Source of the DNA: Volvox africanus
Taxonomy: Eukaryota > Chlorophyta > Chlorophyceae > Chlamydomonadales > Volvocaceae
DNA length: 64,000 bases
Reading direction: 5' to 3'
Assembly: GCA_030268105.1 (NCBI GenBank)
Contig: BSDZ01000010.1
Location: forward strand, 844,001-908,000
Made by a program: the position numbers and the translations under genes. Shown one piece after another: positions 1 to 12,900 of this stretch (position 1 is its first letter; each line of letters begins with the position of its first letter). The notes under the pieces are model-generated. The model had not been told where the DNA came from. It saw only the letters and a program-made list of their open reading frames with translations, and ran no database searches.

Positions 1-3000
1 GTGGCAACAAAGTCACAATGGTGTCGTAAGCTGCATCTTTGGCCGGAACTTCTGGCGGCTCGGGGTAGCACTGAATCCGCAATAGCTGCGCTGGTGGCGG
101 AGCTGTCTGAGGCAGCTGAGGCCGCCGGCCCTGGTGTAGCTGGCACAGGGGACACCGCGGCAAGGGGGAGTCGGCGGGCAGGCGCCAGCGCTAGCGGGCG
201 GCCCTGTGTTGCACACGTGCGTCACCTGCTACAGCTCGGCCGACCGTGCTATTGCGGCCGGGGTCACTACAGCCTGCTGGAATTGCAGCAGGAGGTGGAG
301 AAGCGCCTCCAAGGAAATAATCTTGGCAGCAGGGATGAATCGCAGCAGTCGCACAGTGTTGTGACCTGGATTGCACCGGCGCCCCTGCCCACGGCAGCCG
401 GGTCTAAGTCTAGGGTCCAGCAGGGGCACTTTGGGGCGACATCAGCGTGCGGGATGCAGGATCTTAAACGGCAAGACGGCGAGGTCCAAAGGCCAGAGAG
501 CCAAAATGGAGGACTCGGGTTATGCGGTGCTTTGTCTGCGGACAGTGAGATGGCTGCCGCGGAGACGGCGGCGGCAGCAGCGGCCGAGTATGGGGAGGTG
601 GACTTTGGCAGCGGTAGTGAAGAAAGTGACGGTGGAGGAGGCGGCAATAGCGGTCGCAGAACAGGAGACCGGATCGTATTGCTCGTGGGCAATATCCCCT
701 GGGCTGTGAAGGCCTCTGCCGTGCAGACAGCCTTAGCGGCAGCGTTTGCACCCTTCGGCTGTTGCGGAGGTGAGCCCCTCTCTAATGCGAATTGTTAGTC
801 GTTTGCAGTGGATCCAGCAAGATTCTGTACAGGTGGTCCATCCAGCTTTGGTTCCTGTCTCCTTTACCACTGCCGAGACGACGATGACATCCCTGCCGCT
901 GCGAAGTGGACTCAGCCGGGGGCTGTATCGAGGAAATGGGTTGGGGTCTCGATCCGCAGGGGCAGGGTCTCGAGGACCGATCGCCGGTTCGTCAGGGTAC
1001 TGACTCAGACCCGCAAATGCGCAAAACCCCACCGGCAGTTGCGGTGTCTCGCACGCGGAGTGGAGGCTCTCACGGTTGGTCGAGAGTTACCCTGGTGGCG
1101 GAGGATTCCACTCAGACGATGGCAGCGGCCGCGGCCGCTATCGCTGCATTGGACACCAAACTGGTAAGTCTTGTGTCTTGTGTATGGCGCATCGTGATGG
1201 TACCGTTTTTTATGGGCGTATGAGGTAGGGAAGGGGGAGGGACGCTGGGAAAATTATAATACAGAGGGGCTTTAGGCGGCGGTAGAGTCTGGGAAATGGT
1301 GGTGTCTCTGGGATGGTACAGCTTGTCGTATGAGTGTTCGCTTCTGGCACCTTACGCAGGAACTAAGGTTGAAGGAAACGCAGGCCATCCGGACATTGGA
1401 GAGTTTGCGGGTCCGGGAACCCTCTTTAGCCCGCATCAGTCTTGCCTCGATCACTTCCTTCTAATTGCTGAATCACCGATATACCAATATAGCAATATAG
1501 TCGTTTGCCTAATACTCCGAGCAAGGGCTGTGCGGGAACCCGCTGTTTTTTCCAATACTGTGCAACTCGGCTAGAAATCACGGCTTTGCCCCCAACATTG
1601 CCGTACACATGTGCACAGCGCCTTGGTGGGGCGTTTCTGACGGTGTCCTACTCCAGCGGCCGATTGGATACCATTTTTCCGTACCTGCCGTACGTGGTTA
1701 GGTCGGCACTGCGCGTGGATAGTACGGCGGCGTTCTCCGCCACCGACCAGGCCACCGCTGACAAGATGACCGACCTGCTGGCGGGGCTGGCGGACCGATT
1801 GCTGAGGACTGACTGGCAGCCGTCCGGTTGGGAAGGGCCTGGGCCAACGATGCAGCGAGCCATGGCAGGGGTAGGTGTTGCGGCGGCTGCAGCAACATTC
1901 AATCTCGGGCTGCCGCAGCCGGTAGTGCCTACAGGTTCGGAGCTTCTACCACTTGTCCTGACGGATGGTACGGCGTGCTGCGGCGGCAATGCCCTGTCAT
2001 TCGCTCGGCGGTTTCAGCGGGTGGTGGCAGTGGAGCTTGATCCGGATCGCGCGGAGGACTTGCGGTAAGGCCCATCTATCTGGTATTTATGTTTGGTGTG
2101 TTTGTGCGTAGGGGGCCAGAAGGGACCTGAAGGGCAGCGCACTGGGGTCATTTGCGGCAGTGATTCCCCCATGTTCGGTTTCTTTCCTTCTTTAACACCC
2201 ATATCTCTACGCACAACCTGTGCTCCTCAGGCATAATGTGGCGCTCGTGCGGGCCTGGGACGCCTTCCGCTGCGGTCAACTAGCCTCAGCAGCTGCCAGC
2301 GCCACGCCCCCACCAGGCAGTAGCTCACAAGAGCCGAGTATGCCCCTGGCCCCGTTTTCATCAAAACCTAATAACGCCGCTGATGAAAGCTTCGACGACA
2401 CAAGCCCACGACACGTCATGGGCAGTGAACCCGCATCATTTTGTGGCGGTGCCGATGTGGCGAGGGGCTTGCCCACTGCTACCTGGAGGTCCACTGGCGA
2501 AGGTGCCCTGGGTACGCTGGAGGTGCGGTGTGGGGACTACACTGAGCTCATGGGGTTGATCCGCCAGGATGTGGTGTTCATGGACCCGCCCTGGGGAGGG
2601 CCACAGTACTGCGGGTCGGCGCGAAAGGCAACCCGCCAGGCTGGCAAGGCCGACTGCGGTCGTCCATCTGGGCTGCCAACGGTGGCAGTGGCGCCGCAGA
2701 ACGGCAGCGATGGAGGGTGGAAAGCCAACTACAGTGATATGGTGTTTACGCTGGGGAACAGGCCGTTGTCATACATGGTTACGGAGCTGCTGGTTAACGG
2801 TGGCGCGAGAATGGTGGCGCTGAAGCTGCCCAGTCGGTCAGATGCGGAATTGCGGTCAATGCAGGCGCGGATACGTCAGCTTGTGACTGCCCGGCTGCTG
2901 GAAAGTGGTGCTAGTGGTGGTGCCGGTGGTGGTGATGCCGATGGCACCAGTCCAGAGCTGCTGGGTGCGGAAGTTACCTTGGGGCGGTCCGCCTTGGTCG

Positions 3001-3179
3001 TGTTCCTGTTGCTGCCGTACCGTCGTTGTCGTGAGGGAGCTGAGGGAGTGGGGGCGGCTGCGGCCTCAGGGATTGCAGATAGCTGGAAGGGCGGCGTAGG
3101 TTCGGGGTCCACCTTTCGGACAGCCCTGAGGGAGCTTTGCTCTCAGCTGAAGTTAGCGTACAGGCTGTTTTGCGAGTAA
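1..3179 (+). CDS. TGS1: TGS1-like RNA cap guanine-N2 methyltransferase, possibly 5'-partial
   Basis: Trimethylguanosine synthase family enzymes use S-adenosylmethionine to methylate N2 of the m7G cap of snRNAs and snoRNAs. The call rests on an SAM-binding segment (LTDGTACCGGNALSFARRF, about 1950-2010) and the catalytic motif DPPWGGP at about 2581-2604, then an ALKLPS strand. The best-supported splice joins 2064 to 2231 and rebuilds DLRHNVALVRAW. Another exon starts at about 1619, and 1360 to about 1437 joins cleanly to an exon ending at 1163 (coiled-coil-like). The first block, 1 to about 769, is Ala/Gly-rich with an acidic Ser/Glu stretch and an RRM-like strand (VLLVGNIPW); its link to the exon ending at 1163 is unresolved. 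It is open from base 1, so the start may lie outside the window. Stop TAA at 3177-3179. A broken inverted copy of its 3' half lies at 47.7-49.2 kb. Confidence 0.75.
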
Positions 3180-5016
3180 GCATGCGTATACCGTGTGAAA
3201 GATATGTATGTTGTATCTATATATCTCATCAGCTCACTGGAGGACAACTCCCGGCTTGTGTAAGCTGTGAATAGGCAAGACGGGCAGCACATTACAGCAG
3301 AGCGCATAAAACAGGTGGTTAGGAGGTGGTCCATGCAGATAGGCTGTTGCACTTGCACCTCTTACAGGTTAACCTTTTGGCAAGGCCCCGCTCCTGCCCA
3401 CTGCTTTGTAGGCTTTCACTGTCGCGGCCTCAGACCTACTCGCCGCGTATACACGCCACGATACCTCTTGGTACTTCCACACTTGTCAAGCCAACTGAAG
3501 GCTGCCGCTTGACAATGCTCGGCACCCACCAGGTACCTTAGCTCTAGATTGCGTACATGCCCACATCGGCCATCACCATGACTACGCCCCTGCACTAGCC
3601 CACGCGCACGACAGGAAGGCAAGGCAGGAAATGGGCACGGTTTGTTTCCTGCATGTTATGGAAACCATCGCCTTGCATGGATATAGGCGGCATTGCGAAC
3701 GCTTTTCAGGTCGCGCTCGGTAGTGGGAGAAAAGCCGCACAGTCACCAGACCGAACAGCAGGATCGGCAGTTGGTTTTCTTATCTAAAGCACAACGAAGT
3801 GACCCATCGCACCCATCAGAAAACGTAGGATAAACACGGTGAGACATCAAGTGGCAAGGTAGATACAGTCAGATGCACCTCGCATGCAGTGCGTCCATGT
3901 TCAAAAAAGGAATATACACGGTGGTTCGTAACGCGCCCGCACTGTCGAATTGTAGGCAACGAGACCGCTGCCCAGGGGGGCATAGCCTACAACACGGGCG
4001 AGAAGGTGAGCGCCTTTCGCAACGGCGGGAAGGATTCAGCGGCCACGTCTCCTGCTGATGCGACTCCTGAAGGCCATAATATCACACCGGCCGTGCGCAA
4101 AGGAGCCCCGCCGTGCGGTTGCGCCACAGGATGCCCTCTGAGAGCCCATCCAGCTCGAACTGGCCCACGCACACGAGAACATAACAAACGAAGACGTAGA
4201 CGTGACTAAGACGAGTATTAATCGCAAGAACCAAAGCAAGCATGCAAGCGCAAACCCACCCGGTGATAAAAGAGGCCGCCGCACCGACGCAAACGAGGCG
4301 CACAGGAGAGCACCAGCCAGGAACGGGCGGTGGTCAGAGCGCCGGAATGTCATCGCAACTTTCATCGCAACGTTATGTTCTGCCGAGGTTCATGATTGCG
4401 CTGCAGCGATACTGCATCGGTGTCCTTGTCGCTGCCTCAGTACAGTTCCTCAATAACGCAACACTGTTAACCATTTCGAACCCCTACGTGCACAGGACCA
4501 ACAAACACTACGGCACGCGACAGACAAGCACCAGGTGTATTCGTACTTGCGTTGGTCGCTGTACCTCGCGACATGCTAGGCACCATAGGCGCGAGCTTGC
4601 GACGCGCGTGGGCTGGCAGTGCGATATGTTATGATACACTTGACTTCCTTGATCATCCCCCTACCCATGCACGCGCCCATGCCAGACTCATGATGTATGC
4701 CGGTGCCTGCCGACTTCTCGTTAGTTTTCCACATGGCTACCTGCCATACCCCGGGCTTCGACCACGCCTCGCTCTGAATAGATGGTAAACAGAAGGCGAG
4801 CTCTACGTGTTGCAGGACAATAGGACGCTAGACAGTAACCAGCCGGCATTTAATGGCTCCGACTGGCTTCCGGTCCAGCAATTCCTGGATGCGGCATACA
4901 TCTGGAATAACCCAGCACGGCGGGTGTTGAGTTTGAGTTTTGGGTTTGACACAAAAGTAGAAAACTATCTGCGCCACATGCAACGCCACAGAATCCGACG
5001 TTAGCGGCTCAACAAT
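3180..5016. other. Convergent intergenic region
   Basis: The 3' flanks of the TGS1-like gene (+) and the CK2 alpha gene (-) face each other here. The first roughly 160 bases also occur in the inverted TGS1 pseudogene at 47.69-47.79 kb, so the old duplication included 3' flanking DNA. Open frames here are short, overlap on both strands and show no family motif; I see no gene. Confidence 0.5.
3259..3263 (+). terminator. TGTAA candidate poly(A) signal of the TGS1-like gene
   Basis: TGTAA occurs about 80 nt after the TGS1-like stop codon. This pentamer is the usual polyadenylation signal in volvocine algae. The motif is short and would occur often by chance, so placement is the main support. Confidence 0.35.
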
Positions 5017-7287
5017 TCATGCCACTGCCATCGCCTCCTGGGCTGCTGCTGGTGCTGCTGTTGGTGGACAAGAATGTCCGCTGCCGCTGGCTCCGGCAAC
5101 ACCGCCGTCACCGTCTCCGCCCCCGCTGCCGCCAGCTACCCGTTGCACCTGTTGCAGCCGCCGTGCCTCCAGGGCGGCTATCATTTGCACCATGGGCTCA
5201 GGCAACGGCTTGAAGCCGGGCAGGCCGTCTCGGACCGGGTCGAAGTACGCGTGCTGCGATACATGGGAGGTGCCAAGCATGAGAATAAGACATCCAACTG
5301 AAACGATTAGATGTTCTGAACCGGAGTCAAACATAGGACGAGGCATCCAACCTGCATGAAGCTGCTTTGGACGAGGCAAACGCCATTCCGCAACTGTTTT
5401 TCCTTGACTACTCATACTTGGCTTGCACCAGAGTAGACTCATCACCTAACAAGGAACGCTGTCATCTGCCCGACTTCACGAGTTCCGCAATGATACTAAC
5501 CCAAAACGCCAGACAAGAAGGTCAACAATGAAACCAAGAACGCCCCTGCAGCCATCCGACTCACCTGGAGTGCCTCCTCACATGTCAGCCGCTCATGGTG
5601 ATCGTATTTAAGGAGTCTGTCCAGCAGGTCGAAGGCCTCCGGGGAGATCAGGTGGCTGTTGTCTGCGTTTACGAACTTGCGCCACGCTACCCGGGCCCTG
5701 CATCCGGTGCCCAACAGATTCCCAGTTGGGAGAAATGCGCAAGGCCGGACTGCGTGTGCGTTGACTGCCTCTTGCCGTGCCGTGCCATGCCGTGCCTTGC
5801 TTTATTGGTCCACGTACCCCTCCCAGTCCCCATCATACACACCAGCACAGCCATTCGCTCACCCTAACCTTTAATGAATCTCTCCCAACGTCCCAGGGTA
5901 TGACGCACCTGTAACCGCACAGTTGCGCAAGCCGTGGATCGAGCTCTACACCGTACTTGTCACAGTACGCATACAATCCGTCGGTGCCCAGCACGCGCAC
6001 CACTTTTACAAGCTGGTCGAACTCGTCCTCACCGCGGAAGAACACAGGCTTTTTAAACACAAATGCCGCCATCATACATCCCACGCCCCATACATCCAGT
6101 GAATACGTGTAGTCTTTGATGTCCACCAGCAGCTCGGGGCCCTTGTAAAACCGTGTGGCCACACGCACGGGGTACTCCTTGCCCGGCTGGTAGAAGTCAG
6201 CAAGGCCCCAGTCAATGAGCTTAAGCTCGCGTTTGCTGTGGTCGATCAGGACGTTACCGGGCTGGTATAATCCGAAAAGTTGAAGGCAACGAGGGGCGGC
6301 AAAGGATTGCGTTTGGAGAAGTGAATAGGGCGGAAAACTAACTGTGCCGAGACCGGGTCCGGTTGATGAGCGCCTAGGATTACCGTCATTCAACCATGAC
6401 TCGAAAGTGCATGATGCGAAAACTAAAGTATGATGGCTGCGTCGACTTAGGCTGTTCTTAATGTCTCGGCTCAACGTTGGATTGGATTTCATTATCGTCC
6501 CCCTCCAATATCACCTATCAACAGGCTGTGCAAGGCTCATGACGCGAAAGCGCTCATGATCACGCCATTTGGGGGCGCTCAAGCAGCTTTTCCCAGGCCC
6601 TTGAGGTTGTGTATGCACGGGCGCTGCGCTGACGGAAAGGTCCTCGACAGCATGAAACCGCGTGGACCGAACCCTCGCCAGTTCTCCTTCCCCCACTGCT
6701 GACCACATTCCAAGAGACGTAACAGCCAGCCGCCACCCGTAACTCCTGCACCAAAACTGCCACACCTTAACGTCTCGGTGCATTATGCCGCGAGAGTGGC
6801 AATAGTCCAGCGCAATAAGAAGCTGGAAGATATAGTAACGTACATCCAGGTCCGTCACTGCTGCCTGCAGCTCCTTAAACGGCATTGCGTCCACGAAGTC
6901 GAACACAAAGCTGGGCGTCTTGGTCTCTGGGTCCCGCACGACGTCTAGCAACCGCACGATATTTGGTCCCCCCGAAACGTGCTGAAGAATTTTCACCTCG
7001 CGACGTAGCCTGTGTTCCTTGACCGGGCGCATAACTTTAATGACGCAGATGCGGTCTTTGTCCCTAGCCCCCAATCGCAAGTTGATGCCTTCATAAACCT
7101 CGCCATATTTTCCTTTTCCGAGCTGCCTGGTGACCTCATACTGATCCTGGTTGCCCCAGCTGACGTTGAGACTGTCGTCGTAATATGCGGTCGGCTTACA
7201 GAGCAAAACCGTCGCATGCTCTCTCGCAACAAGCCTCAATCCGTCCTTGCGCCTATTGGACTTCGGATAGCGCTTTGGGGGAGCCAT
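5017..7287 (-). CDS. CKA: Casein kinase 2 catalytic subunit alpha
   Basis: CK2 alpha is a constitutively active acidophilic Ser/Thr kinase of nucleus and cytoplasm that pairs with CK2 beta. Four exons on the minus strand are 7287-6766, 6261-5909, 5697-5565 and 5253-5017. Their phases agree and give 414 residues. Visible motifs are a Gly loop GKGKYGEV (residues 57-64), catalytic Lys84 in VIKV, HRDVK (170-174) continuing into PGNVLIDH, the CK2-specific DWG in place of DFG (191-193), GPELLVD, and [10 protein letters not shown]. The C lobe has [19 protein letters not shown] and [11 protein letters not shown]. The core matches family length. The last exon adds an Ala/Gly/Ser-rich tail of about 60 residues unlike animal CK2 alpha. 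The start is the ATG before [13 protein letters not shown]. Introns are 211-504 bp. CK2 alpha is assigned by the DWG motif, which other CMGC kinases lack. Confidence 0.95.
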
Positions 7288-9941
7288 GGTGTCCCAACAA
7301 GCAGCCGGAATAATACGTTTGGTATGCCTATGTCATGAGGACTCAGATATCCAACAGTGTATAAATGATTGGCAGCCATAAGTGCCAGCTGGTGAAAATG
7401 CTTTCAACAACTTCACCGCCAATCTGCCGTACCAGCCAGAGCAGGAACAACGGTCATGCCGCGTGTCGTGAGCAGAATAAGTGCCTAACGTAATTTCTTT
7501 TCCATTCATTCCATGGCGTACTATATTTACAATAGTCTTATCTATTCCATGTATGGCGTATTGCCGTCGGCGCGTCCGCTGCACGTCTGTCCGTTCGTAG
7601 TGTGGCATGCCTCATAGCAGGGTGAAGGACCACCGAGGAATGACCGTAACGACGTGCCGAGTGATCAGGGTCAATTAATACGGAGATATCATCCGTCCTG
7701 GTGCACGGCACGCAAGCCTTCAAGGTCTTCATCACGTCAATGTCCTTGTCGTAAACCATTTGTACTGCGCTCCAGGCGCTGTAACGTACTTTTCTTCTGG
7801 TCTGTAAAAGTCATGGCTCCTCCGGCCCCTACGAGTTCACAGAAACTTGTAATCATCATCATTCTGTAATACAGGGCATTGGCTCCCTGTACGTTTTCAC
7901 ATACCCAACCAGACACTTTGCTGCAAGCACTGTCGCAGTTTCTCCACATATGTTCACAGCCCTCCATAAGTAACGAGTTACTAACCAACGCGCAAATGAT
8001 GCAAGGAAAGCACTTGCAAGCATGGCAAAAGCTGAGAGCCGTTGGAAAACGTGTTACACGGCGGTCGGGGGAGTTCAGTGAAAAGCCATTCGTTCGCGGC
8101 TGGCTTTCCAAATCGAGGTACAATGCAGCGCCTTTGGGCAGAGGGATCACAGCCCACCCGACGCGCAAAACGTGTGCTAAATCCAAACCTGCCTTATACC
8201 AAGTTATTTCATTGGAGGTACTCTCCGCGGCCCCCTATACATGCCGACGATGATCACGCATGGAATATTGTGAAACTTTGGTATGGTGAAATGAGGGCCG
8301 CTCCAGCCGGTCCAGTTCCCGGCAATTTATACGGTTGGAACACGCTCTTATGATCACCAACTAACACTCACAATTATAGTACGTTCCCGCAGGCTCTGGC
8401 GCAAGGACAGATGCCACTGCACTTGCATATGCATATCACGGCGCATGGCCGCACTGCAGCACATATTCCGAGGTCCTTGCACCGCTACGGGCCGACGTCC
8501 TGTTTGGACGTAAGCACACCCAGTAGATACCATCATCGTGGGGCACCTCGCAGTCTCATACTTTCCATCCCAGCGCGTCACTCTCTTGCAGCAAGGCAGC
8601 TTTCCATGGCCCCAGAACTACTGTTGAATCCCGTGCGCCATAATTCAGACAAGACCCGTTTCTGATGGAGTTGTTAATAAGTTCCTACCACGGGATCGCC
8701 GCACAAAGGAAAATCCAAAAGCTGGGGTCACTTTTCAGTTCGCGGGCCCATCCACCTGACGCCTGCGCAGCACATTACGGATCATGCACCACAGGACACT
8801 TTCACACTGACATACCACAGCAACATGCCGCGGCGGTCTCGCGACTTCCTCTCCCCAGAGGTTGTCATAAGCACGAACACTACACTGTTATTGCTAATTC
8901 AAAATAACACGCTTAAGTATGCGCCTTCCTCCCACTGGCACACACATATCAGCAAATGTAACACGCACCTACAAGCGCCCAGTAACACAAGCGAAGAAAT
9001 TCTAATAATGCATGTGCTCCGTTCCATCTTTGTACCGACAAGATAGCGGATCCTCCTTGCAAGCAGCCAAGCCTCAGGCTACAGGCCAGCGTGCGTGCAT
9101 CGGCCACCTGCTGCTACACAAAAGATGGCATTAGTTATCAATATCACTACCGCTACCACCTTCGCGGTGGTATTGTAAGAGGCCTGGTCCAGGCAACACC
9201 CGCTTGAAGGGCAAGACTGCGATTGAAGCCCACCACTGCTTACCTCTCCTGACACGCAAGGCAAGAAATGCGCCCCCGGGCCACCATCAGTTGGCTTCAG
9301 GTCATACCATACGCCGCTTCCTTCACCAGCGCCAGCCTCACACGGCGTGAGCTGTCGCAGGCCCGAACACCAATACGGCCCTAGCCTTAGTGTGCGCCAG
9401 GTCCCACACATACAACCAGGTTAGCAAACAAGGCAGCCGGCCTGGTACCTGGGCTTGACAGCCCTTCAGATGGAACATGCTCAGCTCCAGAGGCGCGACG
9501 ACTACAGCCACCCACACGAAAAAGAAGCCCAAGCGGCAACCATGGAGCCACCGCATAGGACAAAATGATTGACCGAAGAGAATTTTCATCCACTCCTCTC
9601 CCTGTGTGCCCAACAAAACGCCCACAAAAAGGCTTTACCTTCCTTGAGTGCGGCTCACAGCCGCTCACACCAGGGCACGGGTGTGAACGGTCGACGAGGA
9701 CGGAATCCCAAGATATGCCGACAAGATACATCCTCTGCAACGGCACCACGGCCACCACAGAAAGCTGCGAATTCACAAGATCAGACAACGACGGCAGGAT
9801 GCTGCCCTTGAGATAAAAATCCACGTATTCATCACGTCAGCGTCATATATTTCCAGACACAGGCGCTCATTACCCCCAAGCCTGCTGCACCTGTAGAAAC
9901 CCGCAAGGGGCGCGAGGGCCAGAGCCCAGCCTAGGGCAAAA
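7288..9941. other. Intergenic region between two minus-strand kinase genes
   Basis: This should hold the CK2 alpha promoter at the left and the 3' UTR of the CDKL-type kinase at the right. Open frames are short, mutually overlapping and without recognisable motifs. I find no supported gene, RNA gene or mobile element. Confidence 0.45.
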
Positions 9942-12900
9942 CTACGAAACATCCCTGCCGCCCTTTCCAGGGGCCAGACGCGTGGGTGGCGCCTCAGCCG
10001 GTGGCGCGGGGTTCCGAACCACTGGCAGAGCCGCACCACCGCCACCCACCAGCCCCGGCACGGCAACAATCTCTCCGTGCAGAGATGTCGTGGCTTTACA
10101 GCCCTGAAGGCCGGGGACGATGCCCATGCTGCCTGTGGACGTTTGTCGCAGGCCCGTCGAGGTCATTACCATGCCTACATCAGAGGTTCGGGCCGGCTGG
10201 GCAGCCAACTGTGACCGGCGTCGACTTGCCGGCGAGACCACCGCAGAGCCATACCCATTTGCCACCGCAGCGGGGCCGCTGCCGGCAGCCTCCGGAATCC
10301 GCACGTTCAGATGTGGCAGGCCAATGCGGGCATTTCCCCCAATGCCCAGGCCAACGCTGGCGCCATGCGTGACGGTCGCAGAACGGCGCAACGCCGCTGC
10401 GGCCGCAGTTGAGGTGCTGTAGTCCTCCGTAATTCCCGGCACAGACAGGCTACTTGTCACGTCTCCCGGCACCCGCTCAGGCGGGGCGCCGGTGATAAAG
10501 TTGTGGGAGGAGGCTCGAGAAGGAATGAACGGCGATACGCCACCGGAGCTGGCAGAAGACTGGGAGTGCACCGCACCATAGGCGGAGCTCACGGAGCCGT
10601 GGCTGGCCACCGGTGGTGCACCTCCAATTGAGTTTGTGGGATGCAGCCCCGGTGGCGCTTGAGCCGCAGCCACGGCTGGTGCAGCAGTGGCACTTGCGGC
10701 CTGTTGCTCCGCGACAGTGCCGGGATGGGAGTTGGTGTTTGGCCGCCGATTGCTCAGCGTTCGCAGCACGGACTTGAACATGCTGCTAGGGCCGTCCGTA
10801 AATGTTGTACGGCGACCGGCAGGGGCAGCCGCAACTGCCGCAACTGCTGCAGATGCAGCAACCCCCGGCGCAATGGCAGCGGATCCACCTGCACCGCCAT
10901 TACTTCCAGTCGGCGTGCTGGGCGACACGGCAGCGCTGCTGTCAGTGCTATGGCTCTCCCCGGATTCTTGCGGCCCAACCCGGGTTGAGTTGTTACTGCT
11001 GATGCCGTGCTGCTCTAAGTTGATGTACAAGTTGGACACTGGCCGCGACATGAGTCCTGCTGCAGCTGCTGACGTTGAAGCGGCCTGCGAGGTGAAAGAG
11101 CGCTGGCTGGCAGTGGGCGCGGCAGGTGTGGCGATACCCACCACCGCGTTTGAGCGCAGCATGCCGCTGGTCTCAATCAAGGCCTCCCGGTCGCGTTCCC
11201 GCTCACGGGGTCCTGCCGCACCGACCCCGTACGCATTTAAGGAAATTGCTGACATCGTTGAGTGCAGCTGGCTGTGCACGGCATGGTGGCCTGAATCCGA
11301 CACAAGCACAACGTGCCCCGGGTTAGGCGTCGGGCCGGGGCCCAGCCCAGCGCTGATGGCATTGGCACCATGATGGTGACCAAGCTGATGTGTGCTGCGA
11401 CCCAACGGGCTGAGCATCTGTGGGGCTGATGGGCCCCTGCTCGCCGCAGCGCTGACGTGGTCGTAGCCGCTGCCATCGCCAGGGGCGAGGGTGGAGCTGC
11501 TGTTACCAGCAGCGGCTGCGGCAATGCCGGCCGCTGCAATAGCGCCAGGAGGGTGCTGTCCACCGGGCTCGGTGACGCTAGCAAGGCGTGAGTGGCGCCG
11601 GCGCGGGCTAGGATGCAAACCGCTGCCGAGGACCATGCCCACGGCCGCCAAGGACCCGACTGGATTGATGCTGCCCGGAGCTGAAGCTCCCTGGCCCCCA
11701 TTGAGTGACAATCGTTCGTTGCTGCGGTCCTCCTCACTGTCGTCGTCGCGGAGCTGCTGGTCTTGGCCCTCGCACGTGTGGGACACGCGTGTGAGGCGTG
11801 AACCGGTGGCAGTGGAGCGTCGACGCCCTGTTGCAGCACCATATGTTGCGGCACCGCCCCCACTGCCAAGACTGCTGGCCAGTGCCGATACGGTGCCGTT
11901 TGCGGTGTTGCTGGCCGGGGGGATAGGAATTGAGTTGCCAGGCGCCGCTTCGGTCGTGGCCGCTGCCACTGCTGCGGTCGTGGCAGCCGCAGTACCTGTG
12001 GGTGTTGTCGATGGCGACGATGATGCTGAGGCGTTTTCCGCGGCTAGTTGCATGACATCGATGTTCGGGTTCACAAGGCTCACGCGTGCGAGGCGCATAG
12101 GCATATCCGACGGGCCACCACTAGCGGCCCCTGAGCCCCGGTGATTGCCGTACACTCCAATGCTATGCTCCGAAGCTCTCTTGTTGTGCTGGATAAGCGT
12201 GGAACCGGCCTTGCCCTGTGCCACCTGGGGGGCAGTCTGCAAGTAAAGGTTGCAAAGCATAATGGTCGATCGCAAAATCTGCAGAGATGCATTTCAGCGG
12301 CAAGTGTATGTACGTCACAAGCAATGTGTGCCTTCAACCAGACAACCCTTCGTTAGGGGCCCTTACCCGAACCCTCACCTGCATCATCCCCTGCACGCCC
12401 ATGCCCGTGTCGGTCATCGGCCTTGCGCCCATGGAACCAGATAACATTGGAATGGTAGCCATTGATGCACGCATGTGCGCGAAGTTGGCCGGCGGTCGCG
12501 CATCCTTCTGGTGCTGCTTCGCAACTTCATTGCCGCCCACCTCCTGAACAGCACCAGCAGCTCCAGCTGTGACGGCAAGGACTGCCACTGAAGGCCGCAT
12601 ACTTGCTGCTACCACAGCACCAGCTTGTTCACCCACTTGGCTGTAGCTTTGGCCTTGACTTTGATTTTGGTTCTGGCCGTGGCCAACGGATGGCAGTGTT
12701 TGCGGCAGGAACCTCACTTGTGTGGTCTGCCGCTGTGCCATGGCCACATTAGACTGCGCTGGAGCTGCCGGGGGGGTATCGACTTCCATACCAGCCCCCG
12801 ATCCTGTCGTTGACCCGTCTTGCTCCCCGTCCTTTACAGAGGGCTCTGCCGCAGGCGTCTGTCTTGATACCACAGCCAGAGCCGGGTGCGAAGGCCCTTG

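Noticed and set aside
10687..11373. Long plus-strand open frame of 228 codons
   Set aside because: It lies opposite the CDKL kinase tail exon and is explained by the GC-rich repeats of that exon.
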